From assembly GCF_029203285.1 (NCBI RefSeq), contig NZ_CP115669.1, forward strand, positions 4,650,001 through 4,714,000: a stretch of DNA of 64,000 nucleotides, given 5' to 3'. The translations under genes were made by a program, and so were the position numbers. Shown here piece after piece: positions 39,264 to 47,100 of this stretch (its first letter is position 1; each line of letters starts with the position of its first letter). The DNA is from Pseudomonas sp. PSE14 (GTDB lineage Bacteria; Pseudomonadota; Gammaproteobacteria; Pseudomonadales; Pseudomonadaceae). The notes beneath the pieces were generated by a model. That model ran no database searches. It worked only from the letters and a program-made list of their open reading frames with translations, and was not told the DNA's origin.

Positions 39264-40499
39264 TCAGGCGCCAAGTTCGCTGAAAGACAGGAAGGGCAGC
39301 GGCTCGCCGGCGCGCAAGGTGCGCCCGGCCTCCACCACCGCCAGGCCATCGGCCCAGCTCGCCGCGCGCAGCATGGCCGAGCCCTGCTGCGGGTGCAGGC
39401 AGATGCGCGCCACGCCGGCATCACCCAGCTCCAGACGCGCACGCAGGTACTGGCGGCGTGAATTGGGCGTGGGCCAGTCGAAGCCAGCCGGCAACGTCAC
39501 CGGCAGCGTCTGCACGTCGCTGCGCCCCTGGGCACGCCAGAGGAAGGGACGGGCCATCACCAGCGCGGTGACCAGCGCTGCGGCCGGGTTGCCCGGCAGG
39601 CCGATCCACGGTTTGCCGGCGATGCTGCCGAAGGCCAGCGGCTTGCCCGGCTGCATCTTCAGCTTCCACAGGTGCAGCTCGCCCAGTTCGCGGATCGCCT
39701 GCTTGAGATAATCGCGGTCGCCCACGGAAACGCCGCCGCTGGTGATCAGCACGTCCCACTCGGAGGCGGCCAGGCTCAGGGCATCGCGGCTGGCCGCCAG
39801 GGTGTCGGCGAGCACGCCGTAGTCATGCACCTCCATGCCCCAGCCACGCAGCAGCGCGCCGATGCTGAAGCGGTTGGCGTTGTAGATCTGCCCCGGCGCC
39901 AGCAGTTCGCCCGGCTCGCGCAACTCATCGCCGCTGCTCAACAGGCAGACGCGCAGCGGACGGTACACGCTGACGCGATCCAGCCCGACGCTGGCCAGCA
40001 GGCCGAGGTCCTGGGCACGCAGTTTCTTCCCGGTGCTCAGCAAGGCATCGCCGTTGCGGAGCTCTTCACCGCGGCGGCGCACGTGGCTGCCGTGCTCGGC
40101 CACGGGGACCTGCAGCCAGTCGCCATCGACCTCGCAGTCCTCCTGGGCGACCACGCTGTCCGCGCCCGGCGGCAGCGGCGCGCCGGTGAAGATGCGCATG
40201 GCCTGGCCGGGTTGCAGCTCGGCCTGCGCGGCATCACCGGCGGCGATGGTGCCGGCGATCTTCAGCCGCGCGCCGGCGAGGCCCAGATCGGCGCTGCGTA
40301 GGGCGTAGCCGTCCATCGCGCTGTTGTCCCACAGCGGCAGGTCGATGGGCGCATGAATGTCCTCGGCCAGTACGCGGCCCAGGGCGTGATCCAGGTCGAC
40401 GCGCACGATCGGCGGCGCCACGGGGACGAACTCCATCAGTGCCGCAATGGCTTCGTCCACCGGGCGCAGGCTGGCGCCGGAGCAGCCGCAGCCGCTCAT
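39264..40499 (-). CDS. moeA: Molybdopterin molybdenumtransferase MoeA
   Basis: A 411-residue enzyme that inserts molybdate into adenylylated molybdopterin. Motifs include LPLWDNSAMDGYALR, the MPT-binding ITSGGVSVGDRDYLK, GKPLAFG and GLPGNPAAALVT. The N-terminus has a cysteine-rich start (MSGCGCSGAS). It overlaps moaB by 4 bp. In P. aeruginosa this copy is usually called moeA1. Confidence 0.96.
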   Translation of the reverse strand: MSGCGCSGASLRPVDEAIAALMEFVPVAPPIVRVDLDHALGRVLAEDIHAPIDLPLWDNSAMDGYALRSADLGLAGARLKIAGTIAAGDAAQAELQPGQAMRIFTGAPLPPGADSVVAQEDCEVDGDWLQVPVAEHGSHVRRRGEELRNGDALLSTGKKLRAQDLGLLASVGLDRVSVYRPLRVCLLSSGDELREPGELLAPGQIYNANRFSIGALLRGWGMEVHDYGVLADTLAASRDALSLAASEWDVLITSGGVSVGDRDYLKQAIRELGELHLWKLKMQPGKPLAFGSIAGKPWIGLPGNPAAALVTALVMARPFLWRAQGRSDVQTLPVTLPAGFDWPTPNSRRQYLRARLELGDAGVARICLHPQQGSAMLRAASWADGLAVVEAGRTLRAGEPLPFLSFSELGA

Positions 40500-41050
40500 G
40501 ACCGGGTACCGCAGGCCAGCACAGGGCGCTCGGGCAGGCGTTTGAGATGGGGAACGAAGTTGCAGGGCTTGGTGCGGCTGTCCAGCTGGTGCACCAGGAT
40601 CTTTTCCCAGGCGGTCAGGCAGGCGCCGGTGGAGCCGGGCAGGCAGCAGATCAGCGTGCCGTTGCTGATGCCGGCGATGGCGCGGGACTGGAGGGTGGAG
40701 GTACCGATTTCCTCGCGGGAAATCTGCCGGAAGAGTTCACCGAAGCCGTCCACGGTGCGCTCCAGCAACGGAGCGACCGCTTGCGGAGTGTTGTCGCGCA
40801 GGGTGAAGCCGGTACCGCCGGTGATCAGGCCGACCTGGACCTTGGGGTCGGCGATCCACGCCGAGACCACGGCGCGAATCTGGTAGATGTCGTCGATGAC
40901 CAGCCGGCGTTCGGCGAGGGCGTGGCCGGCGCGCTGCAGGGAGGTGACCAGGGCCTGGCCGGAGGTGTCGTTGTGCAGGCTGCGGGTATCGCTGACGGTG
41001 AGGACAGCGATCTCCAGCGCCTGGAATTCCTGGGTGCTGAGATGGCTCAT
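40496..41050 (-). CDS. moaB: Molybdopterin adenylyltransferase MoaB
   Basis: A 184-residue MogA/MoaB-family protein from ATG 41050 (MSHLSTQEF). It has LTVSDTRSLHNDTSGQAL, the nucleotide/MPT loop GLITGGTGFTLRDNTPQA, and LPGSTGACLTAWEKIL. It adenylylates molybdopterin before MoeA acts. It is the first gene of moaB-moeA-ubiUVT. The 135-bp upstream gap holds a terminator for the preceding gene and a NarL-like motif. Confidence 0.94.
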   Translation of the reverse strand: MSHLSTQEFQALEIAVLTVSDTRSLHNDTSGQALVTSLQRAGHALAERRLVIDDIYQIRAVVSAWIADPKVQVGLITGGTGFTLRDNTPQAVAPLLERTVDGFGELFRQISREEIGTSTLQSRAIAGISNGTLICCLPGSTGACLTAWEKILVHQLDSRTKPCNFVPHLKRLPERPVLACGTRS

Positions 41051-41083
41051 GGAGGGGCTTTCCAAAGAAGGGCGAATAAGAGC

Positions 41084-41104
41084 GAAAAAGGGCTGGCGCC
41101 AGCC
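41084..41104 (-). terminator. Terminator of the C69 dipeptidase gene
   Basis: On the minus strand, the palindrome GGCTGGCGCCAGCC (41104-41091) is followed by CTTTTTCGC. It lies about 80 bases after the dipeptidase stop and just in front of moaB. Confidence 0.8.
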
Positions 41105-41129
41105 TGCGCCCGTTCGCGGATACCGCCCA

Positions 41130-41145
41130 TTCCTCCTAGGAGGTA
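41130..41145 (-). promoter_or_regulatory. NarL-like inverted heptamers upstream of moaB
   Basis: On the minus strand, TACCTCC-TA-GGAGGAA. The first ten bases are identical to the narK1 NarL site. The centre contains CCTCCTAGGAGG, a perfect palindrome. It lies 80 bp upstream of the moaB ATG. Confidence 0.5.
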
Positions 41146-41185
41146 CTGACCCGGCGCGTGCGGGGCAGTACCGTCCGTCAGAGCC

Positions 41186-42700
41186 CTACAGATGCTTGAT
41201 CTTCTCCAGCTCCTCGGGGCTGTAGTTCTGCTCGGTGGATTTGGTCAGGTCGGTGAGGATGTTGGCGCGCAGCACGCCCGCCTGGTCCAGGGCCCAGAGC
41301 GCGGTGCCGTTGCTGAAGCGTTCGGCGGCGGCGCGGGCCACTTCGCCGTCCTTCTGCGCGAGGGCCTTGAGCATCTCGTCCTGGGCCGGCTGCGCGGCAC
41401 GCAGACTGCCTTCCAGACGGTCGCGCCAGCCGTGCAGCAAGGGCATGTACTGCTTGTCGTTGGCGTGGGCGAGCGAAGTCAGGCTACGGAAGGTCCACCA
41501 GGCGGAGTGCTCGTCGAAGTCGTCGCTGCCCTGCTGGAACACCCGCGGCGTGCCGCGCAGGCTCTCCAGGTAGTACGGCAGCAGCAGGCCATCACGCACG
41601 TTGCCCAGCGATTGCCAGGACAGCACCTGCAAGCCCTTGGGCATCTGCGGGCGAACCTGCAGGATGTGTGCCTCGACGTTGCGCTCCATGGCAATCGGCC
41701 GCTGCTTCTGGTCGCCGGCCGGTTTCTTGCCGTCCAGCGGCGTACCGGCGTAGCTGTCGATGCGCAGGATGGCAGCCACCTGCTCGACGCTGATGGGCTT
41801 CTCGGGCTTGGTATAGAAGGGATACTGCTGCTGACGGATATCCTGCTTGCGGCCGGGCTCCAGCTTGTTCTGCACCAGCCATTCGCGGTCGACGTTGTAG
41901 GCGTCGCCAACGATGCCGAAGGCCTTGGCGAAGTTGAATTTCGCCGGGTCGACTTTCTCCAGTAACTGGTGCTTCTCGGCGAACTCGGCGATGCCGGCGC
42001 TGCTCTGGACATTGGCCTTGTCGTTGAGGTCGGCGTCGTGCACGCGCATGCCGTTCGCCATCACCACGTAGCCGTCGTCCGGCACGCGCACGGCAATCCA
42101 GTGGTGCCCGGAACCGATCTCGAACAGCCAGGCCTCCTTGTCGTCGGCGATCTGGATGCCGTTGGTTTCCCCGGCACCCAGGGTCTCGACGTACTTGCCC
42201 AGCAGCTCCACGCCTTCGCGGGCCGTCTTCGCCTGGGGCAGGATCAGGTCCGGCAGGATGGCCTCGATCACCCCACCCTCGTCAGCCACCAGAGGGTCTG
42301 CCTTGGCCGCCTTCTCGTTGGGCTCGGTGCTGTTGGTGGCCGATAGAATCACGCCGGCTTCGTTGGCGCCGAACTCGCTCCAGGGGCCGAGGGCGCCGCG
42401 CTGGTCGCCGTTCCAGTCGCGCATGGCGGTGTAGCGCATCCCGGACTTGGGCGCGGGTACGCTGACGCCGTTGTCGAAACTCAGCGTGTCGCCGTCCTTG
42501 TACTGTTGCGGCGGCACCACGACGAAGCGCTTGGCGTGGTTGTTGTAGGTGTAGTCCTCCAGGCGCGCGACCAGCACGGAGCCGTCGGCGGTGGCCTTGC
42601 GCCCGGCAATGATGGTGGTGCAGGCCAGCGCGCTCTGGCAGAGGCCGCCGACCAGCAGGGCGGCGGTGAGCGCCTTGAGCGCGAAATGGGGCTTGTACAT
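41186..42700 (-). CDS. Secreted C69 (U34) family dipeptidase
   Basis: A 504-residue N-terminal-nucleophile dipeptidase. It starts at MYKPHFALKALTAAL (ATG 42700, GGAG site upstream). The signal peptide ends ALA, and the mature N-terminus CTTIIAGRKATADGS places the catalytic cysteine first, as in PepD/C69 enzymes. LVARLEDYTYNNHAKRF and EFGANEAGVILSATNS are family segments. It probably cleaves dipeptides in the periplasm. It sits between moaE and moaB without an obvious link to cofactor synthesis and ends in its own terminator. Confidence 0.92.
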   Translation of the reverse strand: MYKPHFALKALTAALLVGGLCQSALACTTIIAGRKATADGSVLVARLEDYTYNNHAKRFVVVPPQQYKDGDTLSFDNGVSVPAPKSGMRYTAMRDWNGDQRGALGPWSEFGANEAGVILSATNSTEPNEKAAKADPLVADEGGVIEAILPDLILPQAKTAREGVELLGKYVETLGAGETNGIQIADDKEAWLFEIGSGHHWIAVRVPDDGYVVMANGMRVHDADLNDKANVQSSAGIAEFAEKHQLLEKVDPAKFNFAKAFGIVGDAYNVDREWLVQNKLEPGRKQDIRQQQYPFYTKPEKPISVEQVAAILRIDSYAGTPLDGKKPAGDQKQRPIAMERNVEAHILQVRPQMPKGLQVLSWQSLGNVRDGLLLPYYLESLRGTPRVFQQGSDDFDEHSAWWTFRSLTSLAHANDKQYMPLLHGWRDRLEGSLRAAQPAQDEMLKALAQKDGEVARAAAERFSNGTALWALDQAGVLRANILTDLTKSTEQNYSPEELEKIKHL

Positions 42701-42889
42701 GGGGAATCTCCTTGGCGAGCGATTCCGCCGTGGCGGCATTCACCGGCACGGCGCTGGAGCCAGGAGATGTACAACGTGGCGCGGAACGCTTCCTTGGCGT
42801 AGAGCAACGACACCTCCCTGGCATCGCCCCTGAGCATAGACAAGCCCCGCGCTCACGCCCTCTTCAGGGCGCAGGCGCGACGAATGGAC

Positions 42890-43342
42890 TCAGCCTTTCC
42901 AGCGCTCGGCGGCAGCCTGGTCGCTACAGCGGCCCTCGACCCAGCGCGGGCCTTCGCTGGTGTCTTCCTTCTTCCAGAACGGCGCACGGGTCTTGAGGTA
43001 GTCCATGACGAAGTTGCAGGCGTCGAATGCCGCCTGGCGGTGGGCGCTGGCGGCGCCGACGAAAACGATGGGTTCGCCCGGCTCCAGGCGGCCGATACGG
43101 TGGAGGATTTCCAGGCGCAGCAGCGGCCAGCGCTGGTTGGCCTCCACGGCGATCTTCTCCAGCGCCTTCTCGGTCATGCCGGCGTAGTGTTCAAGGAACA
43201 TCCCGCCGACTTCGCGGCCGTCGTTGAAATCACGCACGTAGCCGACAAAGCCGACCACCGCACCGACGCCGACGTTGGCGGCATGCATCGCATTGAGTTC
43301 GGCGCCCGGATCGAACGCCGCCGGCTGCACGCGGATCGCCAT
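42890..43342 (-). CDS. moaE: Molybdopterin synthase catalytic subunit MoaE
   Basis: A 150-residue large subunit of molybdopterin synthase, which converts cPMP to molybdopterin using sulfur from MoaD. Motifs are VGFVGYVRDFN, LEHYAGMTEKAL, and SAHRQAAFDACNFVMDYLKTRAPFWKKE with the catalytic lysines. The start is ATG 43342, four bases after moaD. The 189-bp gap downstream to the dipeptidase start (42701-42889) carries no gene. Confidence 0.96.
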   Translation of the reverse strand: MAIRVQPAAFDPGAELNAMHAANVGVGAVVGFVGYVRDFNDGREVGGMFLEHYAGMTEKALEKIAVEANQRWPLLRLEILHRIGRLEPGEPIVFVGAASAHRQAAFDACNFVMDYLKTRAPFWKKEDTSEGPRWVEGRCSDQAAAERWKG

Positions 43343-43346
43343 GCTC

Positions 43347-43595
43347 TCAGCCTCCGGTAACGGTGGGGAAGAAGGCCACCTCGTCGCCATCGGCGAGGGG
43401 TTCGTCCAGGGAGCACAGCTCCTGGTTACGCGCGCACATCAGGTTCTGTTCGCCGAGCACGCTCCAGGAACCGCCGCGCTCCAGCAGCAGGCGCCGCAGG
43501 TCGTCGAGGCTGGCCAGGGACTGGCTCCAGTTCAGCTGCTCGCCGTCGAGGCCCAGGGCTTCGCGGTAGCGGGCGAAGTACTGCACGCGGATCAT
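43347..43595 (-). CDS. moaD: Molybdopterin synthase sulfur carrier subunit MoaD
   Basis: An 82-residue ubiquitin-fold protein ending in the invariant Gly-Gly (FFPTVTGG), which is thiocarboxylated to donate sulfur. The N-terminus [14 protein letters not shown] is typical. It overlaps moaC by 4 bp and pairs with MoaE. Confidence 0.96.
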   Translation of the reverse strand: MIRVQYFARYREALGLDGEQLNWSQSLASLDDLRRLLLERGGSWSVLGEQNLMCARNQELCSLDEPLADGDEVAFFPTVTGG

Positions 43596-44083
43596 GGGGT
43601 GTCTCCTGCCACGCTATCTGTCGCCAAGTAATGGCCACTCTTGCCGCCGAGCTTTTCCAGCAGGCGCACGCTTTCGATGGTCATGCCACGGTCCACGGCC
43701 TTGCACATGTCATAGATGGTCAGCGCGGCGACGCTGGCAGCGGTCAGCGCTTCCATCTCCACGCCGGTCTGCCCGGCCAGCTTGCAGCGGGCGACGATGT
43801 GCACGGTGTCCTCGCCTTCGGCGGCGAGCTCGACCTTGACGCTGGTGAGCAGCAGCGGGTGGCACAGCGGGATCAGTTCATGGGTCTTCTTCGCCGCCTG
43901 GATGCCGGCGATGCGCGCCACGGCGAACACGTCGCCCTTGGGGTGGCCGCCGTCCTGGATCAGTTGCAGGGTCGCCGGGAGCATGCGCACCCGGGCTTCG
44001 GCCACGGCTTCACGGGACGTCACGGCTTTTTCGGTGACGTCGACCATGTTGGCGCGGCCTTGGGAATCGAGATGGGTCAGCAC
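43592..44083 (-). CDS. moaC: Cyclic pyranopterin monophosphate synthase MoaC
   Basis: A 163-residue enzyme converting 3',8-cyclo-GTP to cPMP, the step after MoaA. Key segments are [25 protein letters not shown] and [24 protein letters not shown]. It is the first gene of moaCDE. MoaA itself is 21 kb away, at the far end of the nar block. No Moco-riboswitch fold was recognised upstream. Confidence 0.97.
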   Translation of the reverse strand: MLTHLDSQGRANMVDVTEKAVTSREAVAEARVRMLPATLQLIQDGGHPKGDVFAVARIAGIQAAKKTHELIPLCHPLLLTSVKVELAAEGEDTVHIVARCKLAGQTGVEMEALTAASVAALTIYDMCKAVDRGMTIESVRLLEKLGGKSGHYLATDSVAGDTP

Positions 44084-44227
44084 GGGCGGGAACTCTCCGG
44101 AGAATGCGGACGATCAAAGGAACAGTGTAACCCCGGGGCGCGTCGACGGCAGTACGACGGGCGGCGCGTTGGGGAGAGGATTGTATACAAAAAGAGGTAT
44201 GAACAGGCTAGGCAATGGCGCCGGACG

Positions 44228-44320
44228 GCTTCGCGAGCAAGCTCGCTCCTACGAAGAGCCGTACCGGTTGTTACTGCGCGCACGGGACGAAGGAGACGCC
44301 CAGTCCTTGCTCGCGAACAC
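44228..44320. repeat. REP pair in reversed (tail-to-tail) orientation
   Basis: Here the arm order is opposite to the other elements: TTCGCGAGCAAGCTCGCTCC comes first, and GTCCTTGCTCGCGAAC second. The second arm contains the 14-bp insert (GACTGGGCGTCTCC on the other strand). Between moaC and phoH. Confidence 0.8.
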
Positions 44321-44330
44321 CCCGGCCTGA

Positions 44331-44360
44331 AAAGAAAAGGCCCGCCGATTGGCGGGCCTT
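44331..44360 (-). terminator. Rho-independent terminator of phoH
   Basis: On the minus strand, AAGGCCCGCC / GGCGGGCCTT with a 4-nt loop is followed by TTTTCTTT. It lies directly after the phoH stop. Confidence 0.93.
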
Positions 44361-44366
44361 GGTGAG

Positions 44367-45758
44367 TTACAGATGCGCCTCGGCAAACTCCGCCAGCACC
44401 GAGCGCGGCACCCCTTGCAGGGTCACGTGCACGCCGTGGGGGAAGTCCTTGAAGCGTTCGGTCAGGTAGGTCAGGCCCGAGCTGGTCGCCGACAGGTAGG
44501 GCGTATCGATCTGCGCCAGGTTGCCCAGGCAGACCACCTTCGAGCCGTTGCCGGCGCGGGTGATGATGGTCTTCATCTGGTGCGGGGTGAGGTTCTGGCA
44601 CTCGTCGATGAGGATCAGGCTCTGCTGGAAGCTGCGGCCGCGGATGTAGTTCAGCGACTTGAACTGCAGCGGTACCTTGCTGAGGATGTAGTCGACGCTG
44701 CCATGGGTGCACTCGTCGTCCGAATGCAGCGCCTCCAGGTTGTCGGTGATGGCGCCGAGCCAGGGTTCCATCTTCTCTGCCTCGGTGCCCGGCAGGAAGC
44801 CGATGTCCTCGTCCAGCCCCTGCACGCTGCGGGTGGCGATGATGCGACGGTAGCGCTTGCTGACCATGGTCTGCTCGATGGCGGCGGCCAGGGCCAGGAT
44901 GGTCTTGCCCGAGCCCGCGGCGCCGGACAGGTTGACCAGGTGGATGTCCGGGTCGAGCAGCGCATAGAGGGCCAGCGCCTGGTAGATGTCACGCGGGCGC
45001 AGGCCCCAGGCTTCCTGGTGCAGCAGCGGCTCCTGGTGCAGGTCGAGGATCAGCAGCTCATCCTGCTGGATGCCCTTGATCCAGCCGACGAAGCCCTGCT
45101 CGTCGACGATGAACTCGTTGATGTGCACCGCCGGCAGGTTGTCGGTGAGTTGCACGCGATGCCAGGTGCGCCCGTGGTCCTGACGGGTCTCGACCTTGCT
45201 CACGCGGTCCCAGAACGAACCGGACAGCGAATGATAGCCACGCGACAGCATTGCGACGTCATCGACCAGCTGGTCGGTGTGATAGTCCTCGGCGAACACC
45301 CCACAGGCGCGCGCCTTCAGGCGCATGTTGATGTCTTTGGTGACCAGCACCACGCGCTTGCTGCTGTGGCGACTCTTCAGCTCCACCAGCTGGTTGATGA
45401 TCTTGTTGTCGTTGAGGTGCTCGGGCAGCCAGGTGATCGGCTCGGCCCGCTTGCTCATGAGGATCGACAGGCTCCCGCAGGGACCGCTCTTGCCGCGCTG
45501 GATGGGGACGCCATCCTCCACCTGCTCGGGCGTCGCCTCGCCCAGCACCGAATCGATGAGGCGGATCGCCTGGCGGCATTCCGCAGCCACGGTGTGCTTA
45601 CCGGTCTTGAGCTTGTCCAGTTCCTCCAGCACCGTCATCGGGATGGCGACATGGTGCTCCTGGAAGTTCAGCAAGGCGTTTGGATCGTGGATCAGAACAT
45701 TGGTATCGAGGACGTACAGGGTGGGCTGGGTCGGGCTGGAGCGTCCATGGTCATCCAT
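44367..45758 (-). CDS. PIN domain / PhoH-family ATPase (PhoH2 type)
   Basis: A 463-residue protein from ATG 45758 (AGAGGTG upstream). The N-terminal PIN RNase domain (TLYVLDTNVLIHDPNALLNF) has the first metal-binding aspartates. The C-terminal PhoH ATPase has Walker A LSGAAGSGKTILALAAAIEQ and Walker B LILIDECQN, with NLTPHQMKTIITRAG. PhoH2 relatives act as RNA helicase plus RNase. It stands alone with its own terminator. From memory it matches the P. aeruginosa gene downstream of moaC. Confidence 0.94.
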   Translation of the reverse strand: MDDHGRSSPTQPTLYVLDTNVLIHDPNALLNFQEHHVAIPMTVLEELDKLKTGKHTVAAECRQAIRLIDSVLGEATPEQVEDGVPIQRGKSGPCGSLSILMSKRAEPITWLPEHLNDNKIINQLVELKSRHSSKRVVLVTKDINMRLKARACGVFAEDYHTDQLVDDVAMLSRGYHSLSGSFWDRVSKVETRQDHGRTWHRVQLTDNLPAVHINEFIVDEQGFVGWIKGIQQDELLILDLHQEPLLHQEAWGLRPRDIYQALALYALLDPDIHLVNLSGAAGSGKTILALAAAIEQTMVSKRYRRIIATRSVQGLDEDIGFLPGTEAEKMEPWLGAITDNLEALHSDDECTHGSVDYILSKVPLQFKSLNYIRGRSFQQSLILIDECQNLTPHQMKTIITRAGNGSKVVCLGNLAQIDTPYLSATSSGLTYLTERFKDFPHGVHVTLQGVPRSVLAEFAEAHL

Positions 45759-46071
45759 ACGCGGTTCACCTCTTCTGGGGGCGTTACGACGGAATGCCAC
45801 TACAGCGCTCCGCCGCGCGGTGAGCCGCCTGCTCTCGCTACCGGGGCACGAGAGCACTGCATACAAGGGGACGGGCCGGGGCCGCCACCTGTCTGCAGGG
45901 TTCGGCGGTCTACGACTCCAGAAATACAGGAAAAAACATGACGATAAAAAGTCTTTTTCTTTCTCAGAACAGTTTTTTTCGCCACACGACAAAATACCTT
46001 GGCGGGGGCTCCGGACAGCGCTAGTTTTAAAAGTCCTGCCTCCCGCCTTGCGTTGGCTGTTTTTTGGCCGA
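45759..46071. other. Intergenic region between phoH and deacetylase gene
   Basis: A 313-bp gap without a supportable gene. The part near 45930-45985 is A/T-rich for this genome (AAAAAGTC and TTTTTTTCG runs) and probably holds the phoH promoter on the minus strand. A short GGCC-A6-CAGCC stretch after the deacetylase stop could be a weak terminator. Confidence 0.5.
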
Positions 46072-47088
46072 TCAGTCCATCATCCCACCGAAGAACGCCT
46101 GCGCATTGGCCTGAAGCGTCTGCAGGTGATAACCGCCCTCCTGCACGATGACCGTCGGCATGCCCAGCGCCGCGACCTCGCGCCCCAGCCGGGCGAAGCC
46201 TTCGGTAGTCACCGCCACTTTCGATTGCGGATCGTCCTTGTAGATGTCGAAGCCCAGTGACAGCACCAGCGCCTGCGCACCGAACTTACGGACCGCCTGC
46301 TGCGCTGTTTTCACCTGCGCGAAGAACTCCTCCTCGCTGGCACCGTGAGCCATCGGCAGGTTGACATTGAAGCCTGCGCCCTGCCCCTCCCCCCGCTCGT
46401 CGTCGAAACCGGCGACCACCGGGTAGAAGTTGGTCGGGTCGCCATGCACCGAGACATAGAGCACGTCATCGCGGCCGTAGAAGATTTCCTGGATGCCCTG
46501 ACCGTGGTGCATGTCGGTGTCGAGGATGGCGACCTTGTCGAAACGCGCACGCAACTCGGCGGCAGCAATAGCGGCGTTGTTCAGGTAACAGAAGCCACCG
46601 GCTGCTTCTTCCCGCGCGTGGTGACCCGGCGGGCGGCATAGCGCATAGGCGGACGGAGCACCATCGCGTACAACTCTCGCCGCCGCCACGGCGCTTTGCG
46701 CCGACCAGTACGCCGCCCGCCAGGTATGCTCGCCCACCGGACAGCTGCCATCAGCGAGATAACGCGCAGCCTGGGCGAGAATTCCACGCAGCGGATTACC
46801 CTCGCGAATGAACACGTTGGACATCACCTCGTCGCCCCAGTCCTCCGGTACCTCGTGCCAGCGCGCATAGGCGTGTTCGAGGAAGTCCAGGTATGCCGCG
46901 CTGTGTGCCCCCAGCAACGGCTCGCGACCGAAGTCAGCTGGCGCCACGATCGGGAAGCCCAGTTCCCCCACGGCTTTCAATAGGCATTCGGCACGCTGCG
47001 GGACCTCTTGGGGGGTACGCATCTGGCCGCGGGAAAAATAGCTGCGCGGCAGGTGCAGCAGTTGATCTGGATGGAAGAAAGTCAGCAT
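46072..47088 (-). CDS. Histone-deacetylase-like amidohydrolase (acetylpolyamine amidohydrolase type)
   Basis: A 338-residue zinc amidohydrolase of the class II HDAC/AphA family. The tandem histidines are in CRPPGHHAREEAAGGFCYLNN; zinc ligands Asp and His are in ILDTDMHHGQGI, and the third Asp in LSLGFDIYKDDP. The catalytic C-terminal GGYH loop is present (VIVQEGGYHLQTL). Family members remove acetyl groups from acetylated polyamines or related amides. It starts 12 bp after the amidohydrolase gene, so both probably act in one catabolic route; the substrate is not evident. Confidence 0.92.
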   Translation of the reverse strand: MLTFFHPDQLLHLPRSYFSRGQMRTPQEVPQRAECLLKAVGELGFPIVAPADFGREPLLGAHSAAYLDFLEHAYARWHEVPEDWGDEVMSNVFIREGNPLRGILAQAARYLADGSCPVGEHTWRAAYWSAQSAVAAARVVRDGAPSAYALCRPPGHHAREEAAGGFCYLNNAAIAAAELRARFDKVAILDTDMHHGQGIQEIFYGRDDVLYVSVHGDPTNFYPVVAGFDDERGEGQGAGFNVNLPMAHGASEEEFFAQVKTAQQAVRKFGAQALVLSLGFDIYKDDPQSKVAVTTEGFARLGREVAALGMPTVIVQEGGYHLQTLQANAQAFFGGMMD

Positions 47089-47100
47089 GGCTATCTCCTG

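Noticed and set aside
44084-44227. Moco riboswitch upstream of moaC
   Set aside because: No recognisable fold; only a short TCTCCGGAGA palindrome.
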